64,000 nt of DNA. Origin: an uncultured Bacteroides sp. (lineage in GTDB: Bacteria > Bacteroidota > Bacteroidia > Bacteroidales > Bacteroidaceae). The translations under genes and the position numbers were made by a program. Each line of letters starts with the position of its first letter. Position 1 is the first letter of the stretch. Shown here in pieces: positions 55,892 through 64,000 of this stretch. The stretch is taken from positions 1 to 64,000 of the forward strand of contig URDR01000001.1 of NCBI GenBank assembly GCA_900546645.1, written 5' to 3'. Under the pieces are notes generated by a model, which was not told where the DNA came from, did no database searches, and saw only the letters and a list, made by a program, of their open reading frames with translations.

Positions 55892-56407
55892 TTAATTTGA
55901 ATATCCTAATTTTGAAAGTACTTCATTGCTGATATCAATGCGTGGGGAAGCAAAAATCATGCTTTGAGCAGAGGCTCGGTCAATTACAGCATCGTATCCT
56001 TTAAGGGTTGCAATGTCTTTCACCGCATTGTAAACCGCATTCTGTATTGGCTCTATCAGTTCTTGCTGTTTTTTTGCCAGTTCTCCTTCCGGTCCGAAAA
56101 AAGTTTTCCGTAATTCAGCCACTTCTTTTTCCTTGGCTATAATTGCTTCTTCTTTTTGGGTGCGCTGGTTGGCCGAGAGAGAGGATGCCTGTTTTTGATA
56201 AGCTTCATAGAGTGATTTAGCTTCGTTGGCTTTTGCTTCAATCTGGCTTTGCCGGTTTTTAGAAAGAGATTCCATTTGTTGGGTTGCTTGTTGGTATGCC
56301 GGAATGCGTTGCATGATGTATTCCATGTCAACCAAAGCAAACTTCTGTGCATTTGCCGTAACCATGCAGGTTATAAGCAGCAGAGCGGAAAGGATAAACT
56401 TTTTCAT
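55892..56407 (-). CDS. OmpH/Skp-family periplasmic chaperone (first copy)
   Basis: Signal peptide (ends near VTANAQ), N-terminal strand KFALVDMEYIMQRIPAY, coiled coil about 35-120 and the terminal ATLKGYDAVIDRAS segment place it in the Skp/OmpH family. 171 residues. It follows bamA and precedes its paralogue by 43 bases. The two share the fold but little sequence beyond the ends, so they may serve different clients. Confidence 0.93.
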   Translation of the reverse strand: MKKFILSALLLITCMVTANAQKFALVDMEYIMQRIPAYQQATQQMESLSKNRQSQIEAKANEAKSLYEAYQKQASSLSANQRTQKEEAIIAKEKEVAELRKTFFGPEGELAKKQQELIEPIQNAVYNAVKDIATLKGYDAVIDRASAQSMIFASPRIDISNEVLSKLGYSN

Positions 56408-56440
56408 AAGTATTTGGTTTTTGAGTTTTTGAGTTTATAA

Positions 56441-56504
56441 ATTTTTGAGTTCTTAAGTTTGTCACAGTGTTGCTTCATCTATGATAGCTTATGAACTCAA
56501 AAAT
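56441..56504. repeat. 17-bp inverted repeat between bamA and skp
   Basis: ATTTTTGAGTTCTTAAG (56441-56457) pairs with 56488-56504 with one mismatch. The 120-base gap consists almost wholly of GAGTTTTT, TTATAAA and AAACTCA words. Confidence 0.7.
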
Positions 56505-56527
56505 AAATAAACTCACAAACTTATAAA

Positions 56528-59170
56528 TTAGAATTCTTGTCCGATAATAAAGTGGAACTGACTTCCGCTGTACTGGGTAGAACCATTAATCTTGTCGAAT
56601 CCATAAGCCCAGTCAATACCCATCATACCAATCATCGGGAGGAAGATGCGGACACCCACACCTGCCGAACGTTTCAGCTGGAAGGGGTTGAAGTCGGTTA
56701 CTTCATTCCATGCATTACCAGCTTCCACGAAGCCCAGAGCATAGATACTGGTTGAGTTTTCCAGCATCAATGGGTAACGGAGTTCTGCACCTAAGCGGAT
56801 GTAAGCATATCCTTCTTGTCCGTATGGAGTCAGGGCTCCGTTTTCATAACCACGCAGTGCGATGGTTTCTGAAGCATAGCTGTATCCGGTCATACCGTCA
56901 CCACCCATATAGAATGTTTCAAAGGGCGAGCGTTTATGTTTGTTGAAGTGTCCCAGAATACCAAACTCGGTACGTGTCATGATAACCGGACATTTCTTGA
57001 TGTCCATCAAGGCTGTATAAGTTTTGGCTTTGAACTTCCACTTGTGGTATTCAATCCAGCGGTACATGCTGGCAGCATCTTCATAATTGTCTTTTCCGTA
57101 AGTGGCAAAGTCTTTCTTGCTGAACAGTGAGTACGGAGGTGTAATCTGCACTGATGCCGAGAATTCTGAACCATAACGCGGGAAAATCGGGTTATCGGTT
57201 GAGTTACGTGCCAGTGTCAAGTTCAAGCTCAAGTTGTTACAGTTGCCGGTACTCATGTACTGTCCGTTATTCAACTTGATGTATAAGTAGCTCCAGTCTT
57301 TCAGCATGAATCGCTGATAAGACAATTCAGCACTCAAGGTAAAGTAGTCATCGGGCCAGCGCAAGCGTTTACCCCATCCTACAGATACACCGAACATCTT
57401 GATAGACTTGTCAGGGTCATAATACGATTCGTAGTTGTTGTAATAGTTATTATAACCATGCATTCCCAATCCGGTAATCATATTGTAGTAGTTGTTCATT
57501 ACGGCTGAGTTATAATATTGGCTGCTGACGTCGGTCTGTACCGAGTAGAATGCCGAAACAGAGAACGAGTTCGGTCGTTTTCCTCCAAACCATGGGTCCA
57601 TGAAAGATACGCTGTATGACTGGTAATAGCGTCCGTTGGTCTGTCCGCTGATGGTCAATGTCTGTCCGTCACCTTGCGGTAAGATACCCCGGTAGTTGTC
57701 ATTCTTGCGGAACAGGTTTGCGAATGAGAAGTTGGTGAACTTCAAACTCAATTTACCGATGACACCGGTTTGTCCCCAACCGGCAGAGAACTCTACCTGG
57801 TCGTTCGCTTTTGATTCCAGTCCCCAGTTAATGTCTACGGTTCCGTCTTGTACATTCGGCTGTACATCCGGTTGGATATTTTCCGGGTTAAAGTGTCCCA
57901 TCTGAGCGATTTCTCGGTAAGAACGTTCCAGTGCCTCCTTGCTGAAGAGATCTCCCGGACGGGTACGGAGTTCGCGTCGTACGATGTTTTCATACAAGCG
58001 GTCGTTACCGTTGATGCGTACATGACTGATGCTTGCCTGCGGACCTTCAATGATACGCATTTCCAAGTCAATAGAGTCACCGTCAATATTTACCTCCACC
58101 GGGTTCAGCTGATAGAATACATATCCCCGGTTATAGTAATTGTTACCGATGGCATCCTCATCGGTAGAGATACGTTCATTCATTAACTTCTGATTATACA
58201 CATCGCCTTTCTTCATGCGTAGCTGTTCAGAAAGCAAGTCGGAAGGATAGACTGTATTGCCCACCCACGTAATGTCGCGGATATAATATTTCTGACCTTC
58301 GTAAATTTTCATGTAGACATCTACTGTTTTTTCATCGTAGGGTGAAACACTGTCTACTTCGATTTGTGCATCACGGTATCCTAACTCATTGTATTTTTCA
58401 ATGATTTTCTGCTTATCCTCCTCATAGCGTTCGTCAATGAACTTCTTGGCACGGAAAAGGTTAACCAGTTTTCCTTTTTCGTTTGTCTTTTTCATGACGC
58501 GCTTTAATTTTTTGTCGCTTAAAACTTCATTGCCTTCGATGGTTATCTGATGAACTTTGACTTTAGCCTTCTTGTCAATGTTTACATCAACGAATACCTG
58601 GTCTTTATTGGCAGGGTCTTCCCGTTCAAGGATATTGATTTCTGCATTCTTGAACCCTTTTTCATCAAAATGTTTCTTGATAAGGATTTTTGCGCGGTCT
58701 ATCATGTTGGGAGTAACCTGCATACCTTTCTGGAAACTTAATTTTTCCTCCAAGTCTTTTCGCTCACTTTTCTTTACTCCATGGTAAATTACATCTGAAA
58801 TACGCGGGCGGCGTTTCAATTCGATGGACAGGTAGATTTTGTTCCCTACAATCTTGTCGGCAATGATTTTCACGTCAGAAAAAAGCCCATGCCGCCAATA
58901 GCGTTTTAAAGCACCGGTGATATCATCTCCGGGAATAGTTATAACTTGTCCGGCAGCAAGTCCGGAGATTCCAATCAAAACATAGTCTTCATAGCCCGGT
59001 ATCTCATTGATTTTGATATCGGCTATTTCATATTTCTTGGGAGTTCCGTTATAAAGGATAGTAGGTTTGTAAATGGTGTCATTTAGGGCTCCCTGTGCTT
59101 GTGCCCGGGTTGACAATCCGGTCAAGAAGCAGGTTATGGTCAATAGGATAAGTGAAAGACGGTATTGCAT
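56528..59170 (-). CDS. bamA: Outer-membrane protein assembly factor BamA
   Basis: Omp85 insertase that folds beta-barrels into the outer membrane. Signal peptide, a string of POTRA domains (about 40-440; YKPTILYNG and INEIPGYEDY at the start), then the 16-strand barrel (about 460-880) with the conserved loop-6 region (GGDGMTGYSYA, near residue 760) and a C-terminal aromatic residue in GQEF. 880 residues; somewhat longer than E. coli BamA (810) because of extracellular loops. It follows uppS by 14 bases and precedes the Skp genes, a typical arrangement. Essential. Confidence 0.97.
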   Translation of the reverse strand: MQYRLSLILLTITCFLTGLSTRAQAQGALNDTIYKPTILYNGTPKKYEIADIKINEIPGYEDYVLIGISGLAAGQVITIPGDDITGALKRYWRHGLFSDVKIIADKIVGNKIYLSIELKRRPRISDVIYHGVKKSERKDLEEKLSFQKGMQVTPNMIDRAKILIKKHFDEKGFKNAEINILEREDPANKDQVFVDVNIDKKAKVKVHQITIEGNEVLSDKKLKRVMKKTNEKGKLVNLFRAKKFIDERYEEDKQKIIEKYNELGYRDAQIEVDSVSPYDEKTVDVYMKIYEGQKYYIRDITWVGNTVYPSDLLSEQLRMKKGDVYNQKLMNERISTDEDAIGNNYYNRGYVFYQLNPVEVNIDGDSIDLEMRIIEGPQASISHVRINGNDRLYENIVRRELRTRPGDLFSKEALERSYREIAQMGHFNPENIQPDVQPNVQDGTVDINWGLESKANDQVEFSAGWGQTGVIGKLSLKFTNFSFANLFRKNDNYRGILPQGDGQTLTISGQTNGRYYQSYSVSFMDPWFGGKRPNSFSVSAFYSVQTDVSSQYYNSAVMNNYYNMITGLGMHGYNNYYNNYESYYDPDKSIKMFGVSVGWGKRLRWPDDYFTLSAELSYQRFMLKDWSYLYIKLNNGQYMSTGNCNNLSLNLTLARNSTDNPIFPRYGSEFSASVQITPPYSLFSKKDFATYGKDNYEDAASMYRWIEYHKWKFKAKTYTALMDIKKCPVIMTRTEFGILGHFNKHKRSPFETFYMGGDGMTGYSYASETIALRGYENGALTPYGQEGYAYIRLGAELRYPLMLENSTSIYALGFVEAGNAWNEVTDFNPFQLKRSAGVGVRIFLPMIGMMGIDWAYGFDKINGSTQYSGSQFHFIIGQEF

Positions 59171-59184
59171 TTTTATATCTTAAC

Positions 59185-59919
59185 TTATATTTGTTCACTG
59201 GTTTTGCCGAATCGGCGTTCTCTTTTTTGGTAATCACAGATGGCTTTGTGAAATTCTTCTTCCTTAAAGTCGGGCCAGAAGGTGTCACAGAAATAAAGTT
59301 CAGAATAAGCACATTGCCAAAGCAGGTAGTTGCTTAAGCGAACCTCCCCTCCCGTGCGGATAAGTAAGTCTGGGTCAGGCATAAAGTTGGTGCTCAAGTG
59401 ACTGCCTATGGTCTTGTCTGTAATGTCTTCTGCATGCAGTTTCCCGGAAACTACTTCATGAGCTATTTGTTTTACAGCTTCTGTTATTTCCCATTTAGAT
59501 GAGTAACTCAGAGCTAAGGTAAGACACATGCCGGTGTTTCGGGAGGTGCGCTGAATACATAGGTTCAAGCGATCTAATACCTTTTCGGGTAATTTACTGG
59601 TGTCACCGATAATGCGGAAACTGATGTTGTTTTTCATAAAAGTTTCCTCTTCGATTGAATCCATGAGTAGGTTCATCAGTGCAGCAACTTCATCTACAGG
59701 GCGATTCCAATTCTCGGTAGAGAATGTATAGAGTGTAAGATATTTCACTCCTATCCGTGCAGCTTCTTCTGCAATGACATGTACCGTTTCGGCACCCGCT
59801 TGATGCCCAAAGGTACGAATATGACCGCGTTGTTTAGCCCATCTGCCATTGCCATCCATGATGATGGCAATGTGGGCGGGAATGCGGTTCTTGTCTATTG
59901 AGTCTATATTATGTTGCAT
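59185..59919 (-). CDS. uppS: Isoprenyl transferase (undecaprenyl diphosphate synthase)
   Basis: Cis-prenyltransferase making the lipid carrier for peptidoglycan and surface glycans. [17 protein letters not shown] (residues 16-32) contains the catalytic Asp22; [12 protein letters not shown] and the C-terminal [19 protein letters not shown] (RxGG and RxSxF-like) are present. 244 residues. First gene of the uppS-bamA-skp-skp cluster. Confidence 0.97.
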   Translation of the reverse strand: MQHNIDSIDKNRIPAHIAIIMDGNGRWAKQRGHIRTFGHQAGAETVHVIAEEAARIGVKYLTLYTFSTENWNRPVDEVAALMNLLMDSIEEETFMKNNISFRIIGDTSKLPEKVLDRLNLCIQRTSRNTGMCLTLALSYSSKWEITEAVKQIAHEVVSGKLHAEDITDKTIGSHLSTNFMPDPDLLIRTGGEVRLSNYLLWQCAYSELYFCDTFWPDFKEEEFHKAICDYQKRERRFGKTSEQI

Positions 59920-59948
59920 GGTTTGTTATGTTTCAATAGAGTTATCTG

Positions 59949-61409
59949 TTACCATTTGGGGAGAAATCCTAAATGGTTGATGCGTCCGCGAGTTATTTTC
60001 CCATCTTTCCATACAATCCAGATAAAATGGTTTCCTTCGGAATTATCTGTGCAGCATGAGAAACTGCCGTGCTGATTGGCATCATATCGTTCAGCAAAGT
60101 ATGTGGGAAGATATTCTTTTTCTGAAGCTTTCTGCCAAGTGCGGCCATGATCAGACGAAACGTAGAACGTTTCAAAAGGTTTGACTTTTTGGTTACGTTT
60201 CTGACTTTCTCCGCCGAAAGCATACAGCTTCTTTCCGTAAGGAATCATAACGATATCTTTCAAGTTCGGGCAACCTGAACTTTGGTTTGCGTCGTATTGG
60301 CTCCATTGTTTGTCGGTTGATAAGCGGTGGAACACCAAGGCGCATGTGTCGGCTTCACTTCCTCGGTCATTATATGCCAATACGATGGTTTGTGTCAAGG
60401 AAGAGTTATAAGGCAATGTGTTAGTCGCAACAAAGAGAGGCTGCGAATTTGGAATGCTTAACTCTGAAGTCGGATCTGTATGATACTCTGTTCCTTTGAC
60501 ATATCCGTAGGCTCCGTTCTTCTTGATAAAAAGAACTTCAGCTAATTCTCCGGTTGTCTGTTTGATGTTGCCAGCACCAATTAATAGCTCTACCTCTTTC
60601 GCGTAAGGACCTTCAGATTGGTTGGGCGCATCTGAATTAAACCAAATGAGGCCAGATTGATTATTGGTTGTTGTTGCTTTTAAGAAAATCCGGTCGTTGC
60701 TACTCCATAAAGTTGCCGATTGTGCATCCCATTTAGCATAGGAACTGATATTGGTGGTTTCCCATCCGGAGGGCTGACCATTTACGATTTTGTTATAGAA
60801 GTAAGCCGGTTTTCCTTGGGCGTCTTCACCGAAAACAAATAATGTATTATGGGTAAAGATTGCTTTTTGCTTAATTACGTCCTTCCCAAATAGCATGTCA
60901 TCGAAACTTTTCCATGAAATGGAATCTGGATCTTGGGTGTGACGGTTAATTTTAACTGTATAGGGTAGTCCTTTCTTGAGATCGTAAGTATAGACTCTAA
61001 ATTTCAAGCTATGGTCGGTTGTGACGGTGAAATTGATAGAATCGGTATTCGTCCAAGTGGTATCTTGTCCGTTCTTTTCATAAGCAATGATTTCGGTATC
61101 TGCAGTAATACTTGTCAATACTTTATCTAAGTGAACTCCCATGGGAAGAGAGTCTTTGTTTTCAATGGTGCGCGTTTGCTGGTTGATGGTAAATGGATAT
61201 TTTGCACAGTTAATCGTATCAACGTATGCACTATCTTTCCCATTTTTGTCTTTCCCGATTCGGTCAATGTGTAATGTACCAAGTTTGAAGCTGGTTATGC
61301 TGGTTTCAGAACCATAATCAATCACAACCTCATCGTTGTCCAGACAAGATGTTACTATAGGAGTCACAGCGAAAAGTGCCGCTATTAGCGGTAAATACTT
61401 TATTTTCAT
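59949..61409 (-). CDS. DUF6242-type lipoprotein
   Basis: Lipoprotein of about 486 residues; the lipobox VTSC is followed by LDNDE, a surface-export-like acidic run. The N-terminal cadherin-like strand region (TSITSFKLGTLHIDR, about 35-150) and a C-terminal Kelch/sialidase-like propeller (WSSNDRIFLKA, KLYAFGGES, FYVSSDHGRTWQKA, about 165-480) agree with DUF6242 family proteins of Bacteroidales. No catalytic residues recognised. The ATG at 61409 (MKIKYLP) gives the better signal; 61415 is open too. It lies 29 bases before uppS, so the uppS cluster may be transcribed from here. Confidence 0.82.
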   Translation of the reverse strand: MKIKYLPLIAALFAVTPIVTSCLDNDEVVIDYGSETSITSFKLGTLHIDRIGKDKNGKDSAYVDTINCAKYPFTINQQTRTIENKDSLPMGVHLDKVLTSITADTEIIAYEKNGQDTTWTNTDSINFTVTTDHSLKFRVYTYDLKKGLPYTVKINRHTQDPDSISWKSFDDMLFGKDVIKQKAIFTHNTLFVFGEDAQGKPAYFYNKIVNGQPSGWETTNISSYAKWDAQSATLWSSNDRIFLKATTTNNQSGLIWFNSDAPNQSEGPYAKEVELLIGAGNIKQTTGELAEVLFIKKNGAYGYVKGTEYHTDPTSELSIPNSQPLFVATNTLPYNSSLTQTIVLAYNDRGSEADTCALVFHRLSTDKQWSQYDANQSSGCPNLKDIVMIPYGKKLYAFGGESQKRNQKVKPFETFYVSSDHGRTWQKASEKEYLPTYFAERYDANQHGSFSCCTDNSEGNHFIWIVWKDGKITRGRINHLGFLPKW

Positions 61410-61438
61410 TTGCAAATGAGTTCTTTTGTTACAAGTTG

Positions 61439-61446
61439 CAAAAGTA
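61439..61446 (-). promoter_or_regulatory. Candidate -7 element for the DUF6242-uppS cluster
   Basis: Read leftward TACTTTTG, a full TAnnTTTG match, 30 bases before the DUF6242 start. No clear TTTG upstream. Confidence 0.5.
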
Positions 61447-61587
61447 GAAAGTTTTTTGTCGAATCTGTACTTTTAAGGGAAGTTTTATATAAAATTATGG
61501 ATAAACCTTGTTTTTTTATTTGCCAGTCAAGACTTTCTATTGCTTTTCGGACATAATAATTGTGACGTAAGAGTTTGGTTATGTGGT

Positions 61588-61640
61588 TACCGCTTGACCT
61601 CAGACAAGGCTTTTCGGGCAAAGTAGGAGCCCAAGCGGTA
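61588..61640 (-). other. Hairpin after ribD
   Basis: TACCGCTTG (61588-61596) and CAAGCGGTA (61632-61640) form a 9-bp stem with a 35-base, partly self-complementary loop, starting nine bases past the ribD stop. No T-run follows leftward. It may be the ribD 3' end or a structured leader; it does not look like an FMN riboswitch. Confidence 0.4.
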
Positions 61641-61648
61641 TAACTTAA

Positions 61649-62713
61649 CTATAGTTTGTCAGAACTGTCAGATTCTTTTTTGTGTATGACGTGTGTAATC
61701 GTTGCGCCGTCAAAAAGAGACTGGGATTTTACATGTCCGGAAGGGATACGAGGTGCTTCTACTCCATGGTATAACGGTGTCTGCGCTTGTTCTATATAAG
61801 CTTCATCCCATAAATCACTGTTGATAAACGACTGAAGAAGTTGGGCACCGCCTTCTACTAACAGCGACTGGATTTTGCGTTGGTGGAGTTCTGCCAGAAT
61901 CAGAGGCAAGATGTTTTGATTGAAATCCAGCGTAATATAAGTTCGGTTTTCAGAAGACGGATGTTCCTTTTCCGTGAATATAAGCGTAGGAGTTTGCCCG
62001 TCAAACAGGTGTAAGCTTAAAGGAAGAGTTAGATTACGGTCAATAACCAGCCGGAGTGGGTTGTCTCCATACCAATGACGTACGGTCAGTGACGGATTAT
62101 CAAGTAGGGCAGTTTTTCTTCCCACTAGGATAGCCTTATGTTCGGCACGCAGTTTGTGTACGTGCAGCGAGGTCAGTGGGGTGGAAAGTATAACCGGAGA
62201 GCCCGTAGAACGGATTATATCTAGGTATCCATCGGCCGACTGTGCCCATTTTAAGGTGATATAGGGGCGTTGCTGTAAGTTGAATGTAACGAAGCGGCGG
62301 ATAAGGGCTTTGCATTCGTCTTCTAAGATTCCGACAGTTACTTCAATTCCGGCTTCGCGTAGCTTCTTTATACCTCTTCCTGAAACTTGAGGGAACGGAT
62401 CGATGCAGCCTATAACAACTCGGTGAATGCCTTTGCTGATGATAAGATCGGCGCATGGAGGGGTTTTCCCGTAGTGAGAACAAGGTTCGAGGCTTACATA
62501 GATCGTTGATTCGGGAAGCAGACTTTCATCTTTGACGGAGCGGATGGCATTCACTTCGGCATGCCCCTCTCCGCACCGCACATGATAACCTTCCCCAATA
62601 ATGCGGTCTTGATATACAATTACGGCTCCCACCATAGGATTGGGAGCTGCATTTATTAAGCCGTTGGCTGCCAGTTGTAGGCAACGCTGCATATATTTTT
62701 CATCATTTGTCAT
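61649..62713 (-). CDS. ribD: Bifunctional riboflavin biosynthesis deaminase/reductase
   Basis: Deaminates and then reduces the pyrimidine intermediate of riboflavin synthesis. The N-terminal cytidine-deaminase-like domain has the zinc motif HAEVNAI (His51, Glu53) and PCSHYGKTPPC (Cys78, Cys87). The C-terminal DHFR-like reductase domain (about 150-345) starts PYITLKWAQSADGYL and has LLVEGGAQL. 354 residues, normal. No FMN riboswitch was seen in the 37-base upstream gap to prmC. Confidence 0.96.
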   Translation of the reverse strand: MTNDEKYMQRCLQLAANGLINAAPNPMVGAVIVYQDRIIGEGYHVRCGEGHAEVNAIRSVKDESLLPESTIYVSLEPCSHYGKTPPCADLIISKGIHRVVIGCIDPFPQVSGRGIKKLREAGIEVTVGILEDECKALIRRFVTFNLQQRPYITLKWAQSADGYLDIIRSTGSPVILSTPLTSLHVHKLRAEHKAILVGRKTALLDNPSLTVRHWYGDNPLRLVIDRNLTLPLSLHLFDGQTPTLIFTEKEHPSSENRTYITLDFNQNILPLILAELHQRKIQSLLVEGGAQLLQSFINSDLWDEAYIEQAQTPLYHGVEAPRIPSGHVKSQSLFDGATITHVIHKKESDSSDKL

Positions 62714-62735
62714 ACGCGTTGTTGGTTTTTATCGT

Positions 62736-62743
62736 TACATTTG
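62736..62743 (+). promoter_or_regulatory. Candidate -7 element for prmC
   Basis: TACATTTG matches TAnnTTTG, but it lies only 8 bases before the prmC ATG, which would give a near-leaderless message. The -33 TTTG at 62706-62709 is 26 bases away, too far. Weak. Confidence 0.35.
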
Positions 62744-62750
62744 TAAACTT

Positions 62751-63596
62751 ATGAATCCTCTTTATTATCATATTAAACAGCGGCTCTTGTCTTCGGCTTA
62801 TGAAGAAGGTGAAGCTGCATCGCTTGCCAAATGGATTTTGGCAGAAGTATTTGACTTTTCAATGTTAGAGCTTTATACAGGCAAAGATACAAATTTTCCA
62901 CAGGAATGCAGGGAACGGTTAGACAATATTCTGACTCGCTTGGAGCGATTTGAACCGATACAATATATAATAGGTGAAGTTCAATTCTGCGGATTGGATT
63001 TTAAAGTAACCCCGGCAGTTCTGATTCCTCGTCCGGAGACAGCCGAGTTGGTTGAGTGGATTGCGGGTGATTGTTCTTGCCGTCCGGGTGTGCGTGTGCT
63101 TGATATAGGTACAGGTAGTGGTTGCATTGCAGTTTCGCTGGCTTCTCGGCTGGAAGAAGCTAAGGTTACAGCATGGGATATATCTCCGCAGGCTTTATCG
63201 GTGGCACGCCAAAATGCTCAAGTCAACCGGGTAGCAGTTGATTTCTGTGAGGTAGATGTCTTGCAAGATGACCTGCCAGAGTTGACGGTTGATGTACTGG
63301 TGAGTAATCCTCCTTATATTGCTGAGCGGGAACGAGTGGATATGGAACGTAACGTACTTGACTATGAACCTGAGTTGGCTTTGTTTGTTCCCGATGATGA
63401 CCCGTTACTGTTTTACCGCCGTATAGCTCATGTCGGGAAAAAGGTCCTGGTATCAGGAGGGAATTTATATTTCGAAATAAACCGGGCTTATGGGAAAGAA
63501 ACAGTTGATTTATTAGAAAGTCTGGGTTATCACTCTGTGGAATTACGGAAAGACTTGTTGGGCAATAACCGGATGATTAAAGCGATAAAACCATGA
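62751..63596 (+). CDS. prmC: Release-factor glutamine methyltransferase
   Basis: Methylates the glutamine of the GGQ motif in peptide-chain release factors. The N-terminal helical domain (about 1-75) precedes a SAM-binding Rossmann domain with VLDIGTGSGCIAVSL (about 117-131) and the catalytic NPPY (186-189). IPRPETAELVEW is also typical. The chosen ATG gives 281 residues, the usual length; a longer open frame to 62640 would overlap ribD and adds no family sequence. Confidence 0.95.
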   Translation: MNPLYYHIKQRLLSSAYEEGEAASLAKWILAEVFDFSMLELYTGKDTNFPQECRERLDNILTRLERFEPIQYIIGEVQFCGLDFKVTPAVLIPRPETAELVEWIAGDCSCRPGVRVLDIGTGSGCIAVSLASRLEEAKVTAWDISPQALSVARQNAQVNRVAVDFCEVDVLQDDLPELTVDVLVSNPPYIAERERVDMERNVLDYEPELALFVPDDDPLLFYRRIAHVGKKVLVSGGNLYFEINRAYGKETVDLLESLGYHSVELRKDLLGNNRMIKAIKP

Positions 63597-64000
63597 AAAA
63601 TTATACGGAAAAAGAATTGAAGTTAAAGGCTGAAACTTATTGCTCGTCAGCCGAACGTTGCCCGGTTGAGGTGGAAGAAAAACTGAAACAATGGGGGGCA
63701 GAGGCAGAGGTGGCAGAGCAGATTTTAGCTTCTTTGTTTAAAGATCGCTATCTTGATACGGCGCGCTATTGTTGCTTTTTTGTTAGAGACAAGTATCGTT
63801 TCAATCAATGGGGGCGGATGAAGATAGCCCAAGCTCTCCGGATGAAGCGGCTACCGGTCAAAGATATCGAGGTAGGATTAGGGGAAATCGACGAAGATGA
63901 GTATGCTGGGATATTGAAAAAAATGCTGCATCAAAAGATGCGTAGTATAAAAGCAAAGACACCTTATGAACAAAGTGTGAAGTTGATACGCTTTGCCGTG
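63593..64000 (+). CDS. recX: RecX-family regulator, 5' part (runs off the window)
   Basis: The first 136 codons are present. The translation starts MKNYTEKELKLKAETYCSSA and continues with VEEKLKQWGAEAEVAEQIL and FKDRYLDTARYCCFFVRDKY. That is the RecX pattern of three-helix repeats, with helix starts at the conserved L..A..YC..., followed by QWGRMKIAQALRMK. RecX proteins bind RecA filaments and modulate recombination. The ATG overlaps the prmC stop (ATGA), so the two are translationally coupled. Confidence 0.88.
   Translation, partial: MKNYTEKELKLKAETYCSSAERCPVEVEEKLKQWGAEAEVAEQILASLFKDRYLDTARYCCFFVRDKYRFNQWGRMKIAQALRMKRLPVKDIEVGLGEIDEDEYAGILKKMLHQKMRSIKAKTPYEQSVKLIRFAV

Noticed and set aside
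61588..61640. FMN riboswitch near ribD
   Set aside because: The hairpin is downstream of ribD and lacks the conserved RFN element segments.
62640..62750. N-terminal extension of prmC
   Set aside because: It overlaps ribD and its promoter region, and the extra residues do not belong to the PrmC family.

Overview
The window reads as a Bacteroides/Phocaeicola-type gut Bacteroidota chromosome. It has a SusC/SusD pair with a hybrid two-component sensor (HTCS), many lipoproteins with short lipoboxes, promoters of the Bacteroidetes type (TTTG, about 20 bases, TAnnTTTG), almost no Shine-Dalgarno sequences, an acpP-fabF-rnc cluster and a uppS-bamA-skp-skp-murI cluster. Species cannot be fixed from the sequence alone.

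Region 1 (about 0.2-24.2 kb) is a complete polysaccharide utilisation locus (PUL). A leftward arm encodes a serine-type sulfatase, a GH20 beta-hexosaminidase and a GH2 beta-galactosidase. A rightward arm encodes a GH109-type enzyme, SusC, SusD, a multidomain surface GH16, a putative surface glycan-binding protein and a second, compact GH16. A convergent HTCS regulator closes the locus. The combination endo-beta-galactosidase-type GH16, GlcNAc sulfatase-like, beta-HexNAcase, beta-galactosidase and alpha-GalNAcase fits host mucin O-glycans or keratan-like poly-LacNAc. The inferred route is cutting at the surface, import by SusCD, then trimming in the periplasm.

Region 2 (24.3-35.9 kb) is mostly housekeeping: two envelope proteins (DUF3108 and a Big_5-type lipoprotein), a bacterial GH3 acyl-acid-amido synthetase-like protein, phosphofructokinase, a tRNA dihydrouridine synthase, the rnc-fabF-acpP operon and two glycosyltransferases.

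Region 3 (35.9-41.7 kb) is accessory-looking: an alpha/beta hydrolase, a run of small membrane or exported proteins (one with a SecD P1-head-like segment), a DUF4369 lipoprotein, and a convergent LTA-synthase-like membrane enzyme.

Region 4 (41.8-50.8 kb) has RNase H1, argS, a glycan-assembly cluster (UDP-galactopyranose mutase, two GT2 enzymes, a Kdo/WaaP-like kinase) that looks like a lipooligosaccharide-core module, pdxB and cysS.

Region 5 (50.9-64 kb) has a GH97/GH43 pair, then murI, two Skp/OmpH chaperones, bamA, uppS, a DUF6242 lipoprotein, ribD, and divergently prmC with the start of recX.

Intergenic DNA is unusually rich in word-like repeats and palindromes. The most striking is an array of four 22-bp units with covarying palindromic arms just upstream of the second GH16. 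No tRNA, rRNA, CRISPR, insertion sequence or phage gene was seen.
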